Program-made: the position numbers and the translations under genes | Assembly (NCBI GenBank): GCA_003354135.1 | Contig: PIVK01000024.1 | Location: 1 to 49,056 of the forward strand | From: Rhodospirillales bacterium | Lineage (GTDB): Bacteria; Pseudomonadota; Alphaproteobacteria; Rhodospirillales; GLO-3 | DNA: 49,056 nt | Direction: 5' to 3' | Shown here: positions 39,320 to 48,867 of the stretch, one piece after another | How the letters are laid out: each line of letters opens with the position of its first letter | How positions within the stretch are numbered: the first letter of the stretch is position 1 | Notes under the pieces: generated by a model | Databases searched by the model: none | What the model was told of the DNA's origin: nothing | The model's input: only the letters and a program-made list of their open reading frames with translations

Positions 39320-40098
39320 ACGGGTGCCATGGTCGGGGCGACCATGGGCGGGAAGTATTTCGCGACCAGACGAGCGTGGGTCCCGTCTTCGGTCAGTGCC
39401 GACAACGCCCTGTCGAGGGCGTCGCGCAGTGCCGTTTCCTTTGGTCTTACGGCAATATGCAGGCTGGCGCCGAAGGGCGGGGCCGTGACCGGGGCGCCGA
39501 CGATACCGATTCCTTTAGAAGCCGATTTCCGGAGATAGCCAACCGCCGAGAACGTCGGGACGAACAGGAGATCGACGCTGCCGTCTCCCAATGCCCTCAG
39601 GGCGTGGCCGATGGAGATGAAGGTCTCCACTTTGGCGGCATCGCCGAATCGTTCCCTCATGAAGGTTTCGTGGGGAGAATTCCGTTTGACGCCGATACGC
39701 CGCCCAGCGACGGTCCTTGCCGACACCTCCGGCCCGAAGGCTTCCGGGGCCAGGAAGACGGAACTGGTGTTGCCGTAGCTGCGGGTCAGGATGACCGACT
39801 TTACCCAGGGGTCGTTGCCGGTGGTTGGCGTAACCAGGACATCGAAGCGGCCCAATTTCAGCCCTGGCACCCGGTCTCCATAGCCGACCGCCTGGATCCT
39901 GCAGGTGCGACTCATGGTTTTGCAGAGCGCGTTCGCCAAGTCCACGTCGAAACCGAGGAGCTTGCCGCCCTCGGCCCAACCGAAGGGCGGGAAATAGTGG
40001 TTGATGGCCATCCTGAGCGGGAGCTCCTCGGCCGAGGAAAGTCTGGAGGCGCAAAGAATTAGGACGAATGCGGCAAGCAGACGGACGGAGTGTGCCAT
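39301..40098 (-). CDS. Periplasmic solute-binding protein family 3, orphan
   Basis: A 265-residue precursor with a signal peptide (LLAAFVLILCASRLSSAEE) and an SBP_bac_3 fold: LRMAINHYFPPFGWAEGG, GFDVDLANALCKTM, GRFDVLVTPTTGN and DGTHARLVAKYFP. ATG 40098 has GGAGAG upstream; an ATG at 40167 precedes the signal peptide by too much. It converges with the c-di-GMP gene and overlaps its last 19 bases. No transporter genes are near, so sensing is a possible role; a second orphan of this family is at 24809. Confidence 0.9.
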   Translation of the reverse strand: MAHSVRLLAAFVLILCASRLSSAEELPLRMAINHYFPPFGWAEGGKLLGFDVDLANALCKTMSRTCRIQAVGYGDRVPGLKLGRFDVLVTPTTGNDPWVKSVILTRSYGNTSSVFLAPEAFGPEVSARTVAGRRIGVKRNSPHETFMRERFGDAAKVETFISIGHALRALGDGSVDLLFVPTFSAVGYLRKSASKGIGIVGAPVTAPPFGASLHIAVRPKETALRDALDRALSALTEDGTHARLVAKYFPPMVAPTMAPVQSLPR

Positions 40099-40198
40099 GG
40101 TGGTCTCTCCGAGACTGGGTCGCGAGCAGTCTAACGGCTTGGCCCGTGAAATCAATTCCCACCCCAACAGGAGGCAGCCCCATATGTCTGTTGGATAG

Positions 40199-40529
40199 CG
40201 ATACCCGAAACTCTATCCGTTCCGGCCGTCGCTCGATCCGGGTCTAACTTTAAGGCAAAACCATTAATTACGAAGCAAGAATTAACATAGAGCAAAAACA
40301 ATACGTTACACATTAGCTGAATTGTATTCTAAGCAAAAGTTGATAATGAGATGGTTTTTATGGTCGTTTTGTCTCAACGCCGTGCATATTTCGTTAACCG
40401 CCCTCTGTCATTTGATGGGTTTTTCCTGTGCCTGACTTTGTCTGAGTCTGGACAATACGGGTTGTGTTCTGCTATTCGGAAAGGTCTTGCCGCGCGAGTC
40501 GGCGGGCCTAAAAAGGGGCATAGGGGAAT
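40199..40529 (+). promoter_or_regulatory. AT-rich leader region upstream of the radical SAM gene
   Basis: This 331-base stretch has no coding frame I can support. It is noticeably AT-rich between about 40245 and 40400 compared with its surroundings. A weak hairpin (GGATAG at about 40194 with CTATCC near 40214) lies at its left edge. The promoter of the 40530-42899 pair should be here; specific hexamers or a known riboswitch are not recognised. Confidence 0.3.
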
Positions 40530-42023
40530 ATGAAAGACTTCAAGGTCCTTCTCATCAATTGCAACACCATGCTGGATACGTTGGTCACTGCGGGCATCGG
40601 CATCCTGGCCGCGTGCCTCCGCGACAATGACGTCGACGTGAAGCTGTTCGATACCACGTTCTACCGCACCGCCGACATCACGGGCGACGAAGCGCGGGCA
40701 GCGGCGCTCCAGGTCAAGAAGACCGACTTCAAGGACCTGGGAATCGAACCCGAGGCGGAGGACGTCTTCGACGCCATCCGCCGCGTCACCGCCGAATACA
40801 AGCCGGACTTGATCGGCCTTTCCTCCATTGAGGTCACTCAGCCCCTGGGGTTCAAGCTGCTGGAGGCCATTCAGGACAGCGGCGTCCCGACGATCGTCGG
40901 CGGACCCTACGCGACGTTTGCTCCCGAGATCGTCATTAAGCACCCGGCCGTCGACATGGTCTGCGTCGGCGAGGGCGAAACGCCCCTGACCGAGCTCTGC
41001 CGGAAGATGCGGGCCAGCGAGAACATCAACGGCATCGCCAACCTATGGGTCAAGGACAAGACGGCGGGGAAGCTCTATAAAAACCCGGTGCGTCCCCCCA
41101 TCAGTCTCGACGGTTTGCCCGACCAAGACTGGTCGATCTACGACGAGCGCCGCTTCTGGAAGCCCATGGGCGGCAAGATCTCGGTTACCGGCACCTTCGA
41201 GATGAACCGCGGTTGCCCCTACACCTGTACGTTTTGCATCAACTCGGGCTTCGATAAGCTCTATGGCGAACACGGGGGGTATTACCGCGAACAGGACGTC
41301 GACCGCCTGGTGGACGAGATGGCCCAGAAGAAGGAACAGTTCAACCTGGTCTACGTCTATCTGGTGGCGGAAAGTTTTCTCACCACGACCAAGGCCCGCA
41401 TCCTGCGCTTCGGTGAGCTGTTCAACGAAAAGGTCGGCCTGCCCTTCTGGGTCGAGGCCCGACCCGAGTCCATCACGCCCGACAAGGTCGGGATGTTGAA
41501 GGACGCCGGATGTGAGGGCATCTCGGTCGGCGTCGAAAGCGGCAACTTCGATCTGCGTAAGAATGTACTGGGCCGCGAGATTAAGGATGAGACCATCGTC
41601 CGCGCCTTCGATCTGTTGCGTGACAGCGACATCCGGGTGTCGGCCAACAATATCGTCGGTTTCCCCTACGAGACCCGGGAGATGATTTTCGACACCATCC
41701 GACTGGACCGCCGCCTCGACCCGGACGGGGTGATGGTAAGCTATTTCAGCCCCTATAAGGGGTGTTCCTTGCGCGAGGTTTGCGAGCTCGAAGGTTACGT
41801 TCAGGACGAGCAGATCGCCATGGACTACCGTCTCGGCCCCTCGATGGACATGCCCCAGATGTCGGCTGACGCCTTGCGTGGCCTGCACCGGACCTTCCCG
41901 CTTTACGTCAAGTTCCCGGAGGGAGAGTGGGACGAAATCAGGCAGGCCGAATCTTTCACCCCAGAAGGTAACGAGGCATTCCGGAAATATTCAGAGCGCT
42001 ACGTTGCCGAGTTCATGAGCTGA
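40530..42023 (+). CDS. B12-binding-domain radical SAM protein
   Basis: A 497-residue enzyme with an N-terminal Rossmann-like cobalamin-binding-type domain (about 1-150; VTAGIGILAACLRDND, IVGGPYATFAPE, VCVGEGETPLTEL) and a radical SAM domain carrying CPYTCTFC, the CxxxCxxC motif that binds the 4Fe-4S cluster. ISVGVESG and NNIVGFPYETREM match later radical SAM conserved segments. The DxHxxG cobalamin-ligand motif is absent, as in many members. Such proteins methylate unactivated carbons, cyclise or otherwise modify lipids, tetrapyrroles or natural products; the substrate is unknown. AGGGGA precedes the ATG. The dehydrogenase gene follows after three bases. Confidence 0.9.
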   Translation: MKDFKVLLINCNTMLDTLVTAGIGILAACLRDNDVDVKLFDTTFYRTADITGDEARAAALQVKKTDFKDLGIEPEAEDVFDAIRRVTAEYKPDLIGLSSIEVTQPLGFKLLEAIQDSGVPTIVGGPYATFAPEIVIKHPAVDMVCVGEGETPLTELCRKMRASENINGIANLWVKDKTAGKLYKNPVRPPISLDGLPDQDWSIYDERRFWKPMGGKISVTGTFEMNRGCPYTCTFCINSGFDKLYGEHGGYYREQDVDRLVDEMAQKKEQFNLVYVYLVAESFLTTTKARILRFGELFNEKVGLPFWVEARPESITPDKVGMLKDAGCEGISVGVESGNFDLRKNVLGREIKDETIVRAFDLLRDSDIRVSANNIVGFPYETREMIFDTIRLDRRLDPDGVMVSYFSPYKGCSLREVCELEGYVQDEQIAMDYRLGPSMDMPQMSADALRGLHRTFPLYVKFPEGEWDEIRQAESFTPEGNEAFRKYSERYVAEFMS

Positions 42024-42026
42024 GTC

Positions 42027-42899
42027 ATGACCAAGGTCGCCTTCTTAGGGCTGGGGACCATGGGCCGCGAGATGGCCCTCAATCTGGTCATGGCCGGCCA
42101 CGACGTAACCGTGTGGAACCGCACTCCGGCGAAGACTGCCGATCTTGTGGACGCGGGTGCCGCCGCCGCCCTGTCCCCGGCCGAAGCGGCGGACGGGGCC
42201 GAGGTCATCATCTCCATCGTCGGCGACGATCCGGCGTCACGCGAAGTGTGGCTGGGCAAGGCCGGTGTGTTGAACGGCCAACCCGCCCCGGATGCCATTG
42301 CCGTCGAAAGCTCGACCCTGTCACGCGGTTGGATGGGGAGTCTGGGCCACGAGGTGGAAACGAAAGGACTGCGCTTTCTCGACTGCCCCGTCACCGGCGG
42401 TCCGGATGGAGCACGCGAGAAACGTTTGACCCTGCTGGTCGGCGGCGAACAAAAGACCCTTGAGGCCGCTTGGCCGGTGCTCCAGGCTTACGCCGAGCGC
42501 TACATCCATTTCGGCGAAATCGGGACCGGCACCGCGTATAAGCTGATCGTCAACACCATCGGCGCGGCCCAGGCCACGGCCGCCGCCGAGGGCTTGGCGA
42601 TCGCCGACAAGGTGGGACTCCCGATGGACAAGGTGGTCGAGGCCCTGTCTTCGGGTGCGGTGGCCAGCCCCCTAACCGCCGACTTGGTCAAGCGGGTGGC
42701 GGAAGATGACCACGATGACGTCTACTTCACCACCCGTTGGCGCCACAAGGACGCGTCCTACGGCCTGCGCATGGCGGTCGAAGTGGGCCAAGCCACCCCG
42801 ACGTTGGACGCTGCTAAAGAAGTATTCACCAAAGCCCTGACCAGGGGCTTGGCCGACATCAACGAAAGTATCGTCTGCAAGATGGTGAAGGACGGGTAA
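42027..42899 (+). CDS. 3-hydroxyisobutyrate dehydrogenase family NAD(P)-dependent oxidoreductase
   Basis: A 290-residue beta-hydroxyacid dehydrogenase. The NAD(P) motif FLGLGTMGREMALNLVMAGH is at the N-terminus, AVESSTLSRGW and DCPVTGGPDGAREKRLTLLV carry the substrate-binding region, and GTGTAYKLIVNTI holds the catalytic Lys. WNRTPAK after strand 2 favours NADP over NAD. It begins three bases after the radical SAM stop, so the two probably act in one pathway. Tartronate-semialdehyde or 3-hydroxyisobutyrate-like substrates are the family norm; here the substrate is open. Confidence 0.92.
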   Translation: MTKVAFLGLGTMGREMALNLVMAGHDVTVWNRTPAKTADLVDAGAAAALSPAEAADGAEVIISIVGDDPASREVWLGKAGVLNGQPAPDAIAVESSTLSRGWMGSLGHEVETKGLRFLDCPVTGGPDGAREKRLTLLVGGEQKTLEAAWPVLQAYAERYIHFGEIGTGTAYKLIVNTIGAAQATAAAEGLAIADKVGLPMDKVVEALSSGAVASPLTADLVKRVAEDDHDDVYFTTRWRHKDASYGLRMAVEVGQATPTLDAAKEVFTKALTRGLADINESIVCKMVKDG

Positions 42900-42935
42900 C
42901 GGGCTCTTGAACCGCTCCCTCTCCCCTAATCCATA

Positions 42936-42992
42936 AGGGCGGGATGATCGGACTTGGTCAGAAGTTTGCCCTTGCGAATAACGGATACTCTA
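42936..42992 (+). repeat. IS110-like right-end sequence, copy 2
   Basis: CATAAGG followed by CGGACTTGGTCAGAAGTTTG and CCCTTGCGAATAACGGATACT parallels the sequence after the IS110 relic at 28767. No transposase frame is left at this copy. It lies between the dehydrogenase stop and the cytochrome c' stop, serving as a boundary between the two convergent units. Confidence 0.55.
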
Positions 42993-42997
42993 GAGCC

Positions 42998-43441
42998 TCA
43001 GTGCGTATGCTCTTCGCGGAAGGTATCGTGGCAGTTTTTGCAGGTCTTGCCGAGTTCGCCGATCTGGCCGGCGGTGAGGCGCACATCCCCCTTGGCTGCC
43101 ACATCGGCCAGATTCGCAGCTTCTCCCTGGAAGCGCTTCATGGCGGCGGCGAAATCGGCCGGTTTCTCCCAGATGAGCGCCTTGGCGTCGGTCTCGCCGA
43201 AGTCGGAACCCTCGGGGAAAGCCCGCCCAGAGGCCTGGGAAAGATGGGCCATTGCCCGCGCATGGTGGGTGAGGTCGCCGGTGTGCGCAACCTTGCCCTT
43301 GACGATGGCGGCCATGGCCTTCATATGCCCGCCGATGGCTTGGTAGACGGCCTTGCGGTGCTCGATGGCGCCTTCGTCATCGGCTGCCGCCGGAGCGGCC
43401 ATGACGGCCAACGCCAGGCTCAGAGTGAGAAACCTTATCAT
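42998..43441 (-). CDS. Cytochrome c' (class II c-type cytochrome)
   Basis: A 147-residue periplasmic haem protein. A signal peptide (LTLSLALAVMAAPAAADDE) is followed by a four-helix-bundle-type sequence, and the haem site CKNCH is close to the C-terminus, as is normal for class II cytochromes, followed by DTFREEHTH. Roles of the family include NO and CO binding or protection from nitrosative stress; electron transfer is less certain. GGAG is seven bases before the ATG. A short ORF of unknown function lies just upstream on the same strand. Confidence 0.93.
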   Translation of the reverse strand: MIRFLTLSLALAVMAAPAAADDEGAIEHRKAVYQAIGGHMKAMAAIVKGKVAHTGDLTHHARAMAHLSQASGRAFPEGSDFGETDAKALIWEKPADFAAAMKRFQGEAANLADVAAKGDVRLTAGQIGELGKTCKNCHDTFREEHTH

Positions 43442-43449
43442 TACGTCTC

Positions 43450-43665
43450 CTATTCCTTATCCAGCATGAAATGAACCATGTCGGCCTTGTCCCGGGCCGC
43501 GCAGTCTCGGCCCAGGGTTACGTTGTAGCAGTTCCGGAAGGTGCCGTCGAAGCGGAAGTTGGCGTGCCCCGCGTGGAAACGCTTCCGATCTGATGAGATG
43601 GGGAGCGAAAGGGCTTTTGCCAAGAGGCGGTCTTGCTCTATTGTCCTCATCATCCGTTGCCCCAT
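43450..43665 (-). CDS. Small ORF upstream of cytochrome c', unknown
   Basis: A short frame of about 71 residues ends with FRNCYNVTLGRDCAARDKAD and MVHFMLDKE, six bases before the cytochrome c' start. The C-terminal half looks like a natural soluble protein with two Cys residues; the N-terminal part overlaps the region before the LOG gene and may be non-coding. No signal peptide or family is recognised. It could be the remaining C-terminal part of a lost gene or a small protein translated with cytochrome c'. The start is uncertain. Confidence 0.35.
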   Translation of the reverse strand: MGQRMMRTIEQDRLLAKALSLPISSDRKRFHAGHANFRFDGTFRNCYNVTLGRDCAARDKADMVHFMLDKE

Positions 43666-43676
43666 GGAAATTCCCA

Positions 43677-44261
43677 ATGACCGAAATCACCTCGCTCTGC
43701 GTTTTCTGCGGCTCGCGCAAAGGCGATGACCCGGCACACGCCGAGGCCGGGTCGGCCTTGGGCCGTGCCATGGCCGACCGCGGCGTCCGCCTCATTTACG
43801 GCGGGGGCGACATCGGGTTGATGAGCATCGTTGCCCGCGCAGTGCTCGGCGCCGGCGGGCAGGTGACGGGCGTTATTCCCGATTTTCTGCAGGCGTACGA
43901 GATCGGCGACCCCGGGGTCGACGAGTTGGTGGTCACTGACTCCATGCATTCGCGCAAACGGGTTATGTTCGAGCGGGCCGACGGCTTCGTCGTCCTGCCA
44001 GGCGGTCTGGGCACGTTGGATGAAATGATCGAAATCACGACCTGGAAACAGCTCCAGCAGCATGCCAAACCCATCGTGCTGGTGGACGTGAACGGCTACT
44101 GGGCGCCCTTCAAAGCCCTGATCCACGCCGTGGTCGATGGCGGTTACGGCCACCGCGCCATCGCCGAGCTGTTCGTGGCTGTCGATACGGTGGAAGACGT
44201 CTGGCAGGCCCTGGCCGATGCACCGGAACAGAATCTGGAAGTGCTGACCAGCCATTTCTGA
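43677..44261 (+). CDS. LOG-family nucleotide phosphoribohydrolase
   Basis: A 194-residue protein of the LOG (lonely guy) family. The signature PGGLGTLDEMIEITTW and the upstream SRKRVMFERADGFVVL give the conserved PGGxGTxxE and nucleotide-binding region; LIYGGGDIGLMSIVA is the N-terminal Rossmann-like loop. Family members cleave the N-glycosidic bond of (cytokinin) nucleoside monophosphates. ATG 43677 places the family's FCGSRKG start correctly. It converges with isocitrate dehydrogenase. In bacteria the physiological role is often nucleotide salvage rather than hormone production. Confidence 0.92.
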   Translation: MTEITSLCVFCGSRKGDDPAHAEAGSALGRAMADRGVRLIYGGGDIGLMSIVARAVLGAGGQVTGVIPDFLQAYEIGDPGVDELVVTDSMHSRKRVMFERADGFVVLPGGLGTLDEMIEITTWKQLQQHAKPIVLVDVNGYWAPFKALIHAVVDGGYGHRAIAELFVAVDTVEDVWQALADAPEQNLEVLTSHF

Positions 44262-44287
44262 GCCCTTTGCCTTGGCAGCCCGAGGCC

Positions 44288-44310
44288 GCTGATTTTCGCC
44301 GGGCGAATGA

Positions 44311-44314
<4 letters not shown>
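44288..44314. terminator. Possible bidirectional hairpin between convergent genes
   Basis: GCTGAT-T-TTCGCC and GGCGAA-TG-ATCAGC form a stem of twelve pairs with small bulges and a one-base-long loop region. It lies between the LOG and isocitrate dehydrogenase stops and touches the latter. There is no T-run, so termination is only suggested by position. Confidence 0.35.
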
Positions 44315-46533
<2,219 letters not shown>

Positions 46534-46852
46534 TTGCCCTCTCCCTGTCATGACTTTGTTATTTACTAAAATTCCCGAAGCAAAAAAATACAGGAATTCA
46601 GTACATTAGCGGTTTCTGTAATACGCATTCCCATGACCTGTCAATACAAAAAACCGCCGAGGGTTCTCCCGGGGAATCCGAAACTTCCGGAGGGGGCGGG
46701 AGCCCCGCTCCGCCCGGTGTCCAGCCGAATGACAGGGGACACATGCGGAAGGCGTGACACCCCCTATACTGAATCTTGAGTGATTCGTGCCGGATGCGGT
46801 CCCGGGTCCGGCCCTGGGCCGGGAAGTGAATTATGGCGGCCCGGGAGGCCCC
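46534..46852. other. Intergenic region with GC hairpin
   Basis: These 319 bases separate isocitrate dehydrogenase from the diguanylate cyclase gene. The AT-rich part at about 46551-46650 should hold the isocitrate dehydrogenase promoter. A strong GC hairpin (GGGCGGGAG with CTCCGCCC, about 46694-46715) and further GC-rich inverted words near 46800-46830 may end the cyclase transcript, but none has a T-run. No coding frame is supported. Confidence 0.35.
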
Positions 46853-48004
46853 TCAGCGTCCAGCCGGCTCAGAATCCGGGCCGGCGGCGGTTTCCATGTT
46901 GAGTTCCGCATCCCACTCGTCGAGCACGGCCACCGGAGAAGCGCCGGCCGGCGTCTCGGTGTCGAGCCGAGGGGAGAGCGCTACCCAGGCGACAAGCAGG
47001 ACCGCAGCCAGGGCCGGGACTCCAAGCGCCCATGCTGCGGTTCGGAAGGGCGGAAACGGACGGAGTCGAGAGGGCGCCTCCCTCTCCTGTCCTTCGCCGA
47101 AAATCTTGTAGCCGTTTCGGCCATGGCTCTTAACCTGGTACATGGCGGTGTCGGCATGGTCCATAAGTACACGAGCGTCCGTGCCGTTGGCCGGATAGTT
47201 GGCGATGCCGATGCTTGCGGTCACGCGAATACGCTGCGTTTCCAAGTCGAAGGGAGTTTCGAGTGCGAATAGGATCTTGCGGGCGAGTTGCTCGCCGGAA
47301 GGGTGCCCCTTTGTGTTTTCCAGCAGCACCATGAACTCGTCGCCGGCCAGGCGGACCACCGTGTCGGAGTCGCGGACGCTCTTCTGAAGACGGTGTGCCA
47401 TGTCGCAAAGCAGGCGATCGCCGGCACCGTGGCCGAGCCGGTCATTGATCTTCTTGAAGTGATCCAAGTCGACGAACAGCAGAGAGAAGGTGCCGTTTTC
47501 CCGATGCGCCCGCTTGAGGCTTTGGGACAGTCGGTCGTCGAACAGGCGCCGGTTGGGAAGGCCGGTCAGGGGATCGTGGGCGGCCTGGCGGCGGAGTTCC
47601 TCCTCCAGATTTCGTTTCTGTCTGCGGGTTTCGTGCTCTTCCAGCGCCCGGTGCACCGACGGTCCCAGCCGGGGCAATTCGTTAACGCCGACGAAATCGC
47701 CGACACCGCGTTTCACCATGGAAACGTAAGGTTCCAGCCCATGGCTTCCGGAAATCACGATGATCGGGACCTCCATTCCCTGATCGGTCAGGATGTCGAG
47801 GGCCGTTGCCGGACCCAGTCCGGTGAAAGCGTCGTCACAGAGAATGATGTCCCAGGCATGCGCCGACAGCGTGGCCCGCAGATCCTCGGCCGAAGAGACA
47901 CGCCAGAACACAGGTGCGAAGTCACCGTCACACAGCACCTTGACTAGCGATGCGGTCAACGGATCGGAATCCGCAACAATCAAGACCCTGAGTTCTGTAC
48001 CCAT
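46853..48004 (-). CDS. REC-GGDEF diguanylate cyclase with C-terminal membrane anchor
   Basis: A 383-residue protein. A receiver-like domain (about 1-120; Asp57/Asp58 in ILCDDAFTG) is followed by a GGDEF domain (about 150-310) with the active variant AGDEF at 220-224 and an inhibitory-site RxxD (RDSD) five residues upstream. A hydrophobic helix at about 323-343 (LGVPALAAVLLVAWVAL) and a 40-residue acidic tail follow, which is unusual for this domain pair. The receiver has GDFVGVNE where KP is expected, so phosphorylation is doubtful. ATG 48004 fits the domain start although its ribosome site is weak. Confidence 0.88.
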   Translation of the reverse strand: MGTELRVLIVADSDPLTASLVKVLCDGDFAPVFWRVSSAEDLRATLSAHAWDIILCDDAFTGLGPATALDILTDQGMEVPIIVISGSHGLEPYVSMVKRGVGDFVGVNELPRLGPSVHRALEEHETRRQKRNLEEELRRQAAHDPLTGLPNRRLFDDRLSQSLKRAHRENGTFSLLFVDLDHFKKINDRLGHGAGDRLLCDMAHRLQKSVRDSDTVVRLAGDEFMVLLENTKGHPSGEQLARKILFALETPFDLETQRIRVTASIGIANYPANGTDARVLMDHADTAMYQVKSHGRNGYKIFGEGQEREAPSRLRPFPPFRTAAWALGVPALAAVLLVAWVALSPRLDTETPAGASPVAVLDEWDAELNMETAAGPDSEPAGR

Positions 48005-48211
48005 AACGTCTGCCCCACTCTCCCGCGTGCTGTGCTGCGCGAACTGGTCAGAGGTCCGATCTGACCTTACGTGCAGAACATATGATATCCCACGGCACAC
48101 TCCTCCCATGGACAGCCACCGATACCAATACCCCATATATGGGGTATTTAGGGCCAAAACTCAACGGAATAACTGATTCTTCCTGTTATATTGACTGGAG
48201 GAGGATCGGGT

Positions 48212-48386
48212 ATGACCGACACGAAAAAGCTCGAAGGGGATTATGGGGGAGATGGCCCGCCTGCCGGTGGCCGACGAGCTTTTGGCCGAACTGGGGGTGA
48301 AAAACTGCGATACGGTCTATAGTCAGACTCACGGCGGATGGGCTGCACATCACCTCCCGAAGACGGACGCGGAAGCGGAAAAGTAA
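48212..48386 (+). CDS. Small possibly frameshifted ORF
   Basis: A strong GGAGGAGG precedes ATG 48212, which opens a 36-residue frame starting MTDTKKLEGDYGG. A second frame from ATG 48243 gives 47 residues: MGEMARLPVADELLAELGVK through CDTVYSQTHGG to a stop at 48386, and looks more protein-like. The good ribosome site belongs to the first frame, so a small indel may have split one short gene. No family is recognised. It lies between the cyclase gene and rpmB. Confidence 0.35.
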
Positions 48387-48486
48387 GGCCAACCCCCTTG
48401 ACGGGAAGCGTCAGAGCCCTTAAAAACCGCGGCTCCGGGGTCGTGTTCAGCGGCCGCGCAAGAGTCTTTGATGAAGGACGTATACC

Positions 48487-48780
48487 ATGGCCAGACGTTG
48501 CGCGCTCACCGGCAAGGGTGTTCAGACCGGCAACAATGTGAGCCACGCCCACAACAAGACACGGCGGCGCTTCCTGCCCAACCTGCAGACGGCCTCACTT
48601 TACAGTGACACGCTGGGCGGCACGATCAGAATGCGGCTCAGCACCAAGGCGCTGCGATCCATCGAGCACAAGGGGGGCCTCGATGCCTTCCTTGCCGATG
48701 CACGCGCGAACGAGCTGACGATCGAGAGCCGACGCATCAAGCGACGCATCCAGAAGGCCATGGAGGCCAAGGCCGCTTGA
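48487..48780 (+). CDS. rpmB: 50S ribosomal protein L28 (bL28)
   Basis: A 97-residue basic protein with the bL28 N-terminus [20 protein letters not shown] and the [12 protein letters not shown] segment; [20 protein letters not shown] follows. It is a component of the large ribosomal subunit. Length matches alphaproteobacterial L28, which has a C-terminal extension over the 78-residue E. coli protein. GAAGGA lies upstream of the ATG. It is monocistronic, ending in a clear terminator. Confidence 0.97.
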   Translation: MARRCALTGKGVQTGNNVSHAHNKTRRRFLPNLQTASLYSDTLGGTIRMRLSTKALRSIEHKGGLDAFLADARANELTIESRRIKRRIQKAMEAKAA

Positions 48781-48810
48781 GAATAGCACCTCCATCGCTT
48801 TGAATAGGGA

Positions 48811-48842
48811 AGGGTCCGCGGCTGCTGCGGGCCTTTTTTTTT
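48811..48842 (+). terminator. Rho-independent terminator of rpmB
   Basis: GGGTCCGCGGC and GCTGCGGGCC pair with a short loop and are followed by nine Ts. It begins about 30 bases after the rpmB stop. Confidence 0.85.
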
Positions 48843-48867
48843 GGTTATTGTGCCGGGAAATAAAAAA

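Noticed and set aside
43570-43595. AGATCGGAAG on the minus strand, matching the first ten bases of a common sequencing adapter
   Set aside because: Only ten bases match before it diverges; a chance match of this size in 49 kb on two strands is not rare, and neighbouring genes look intact.
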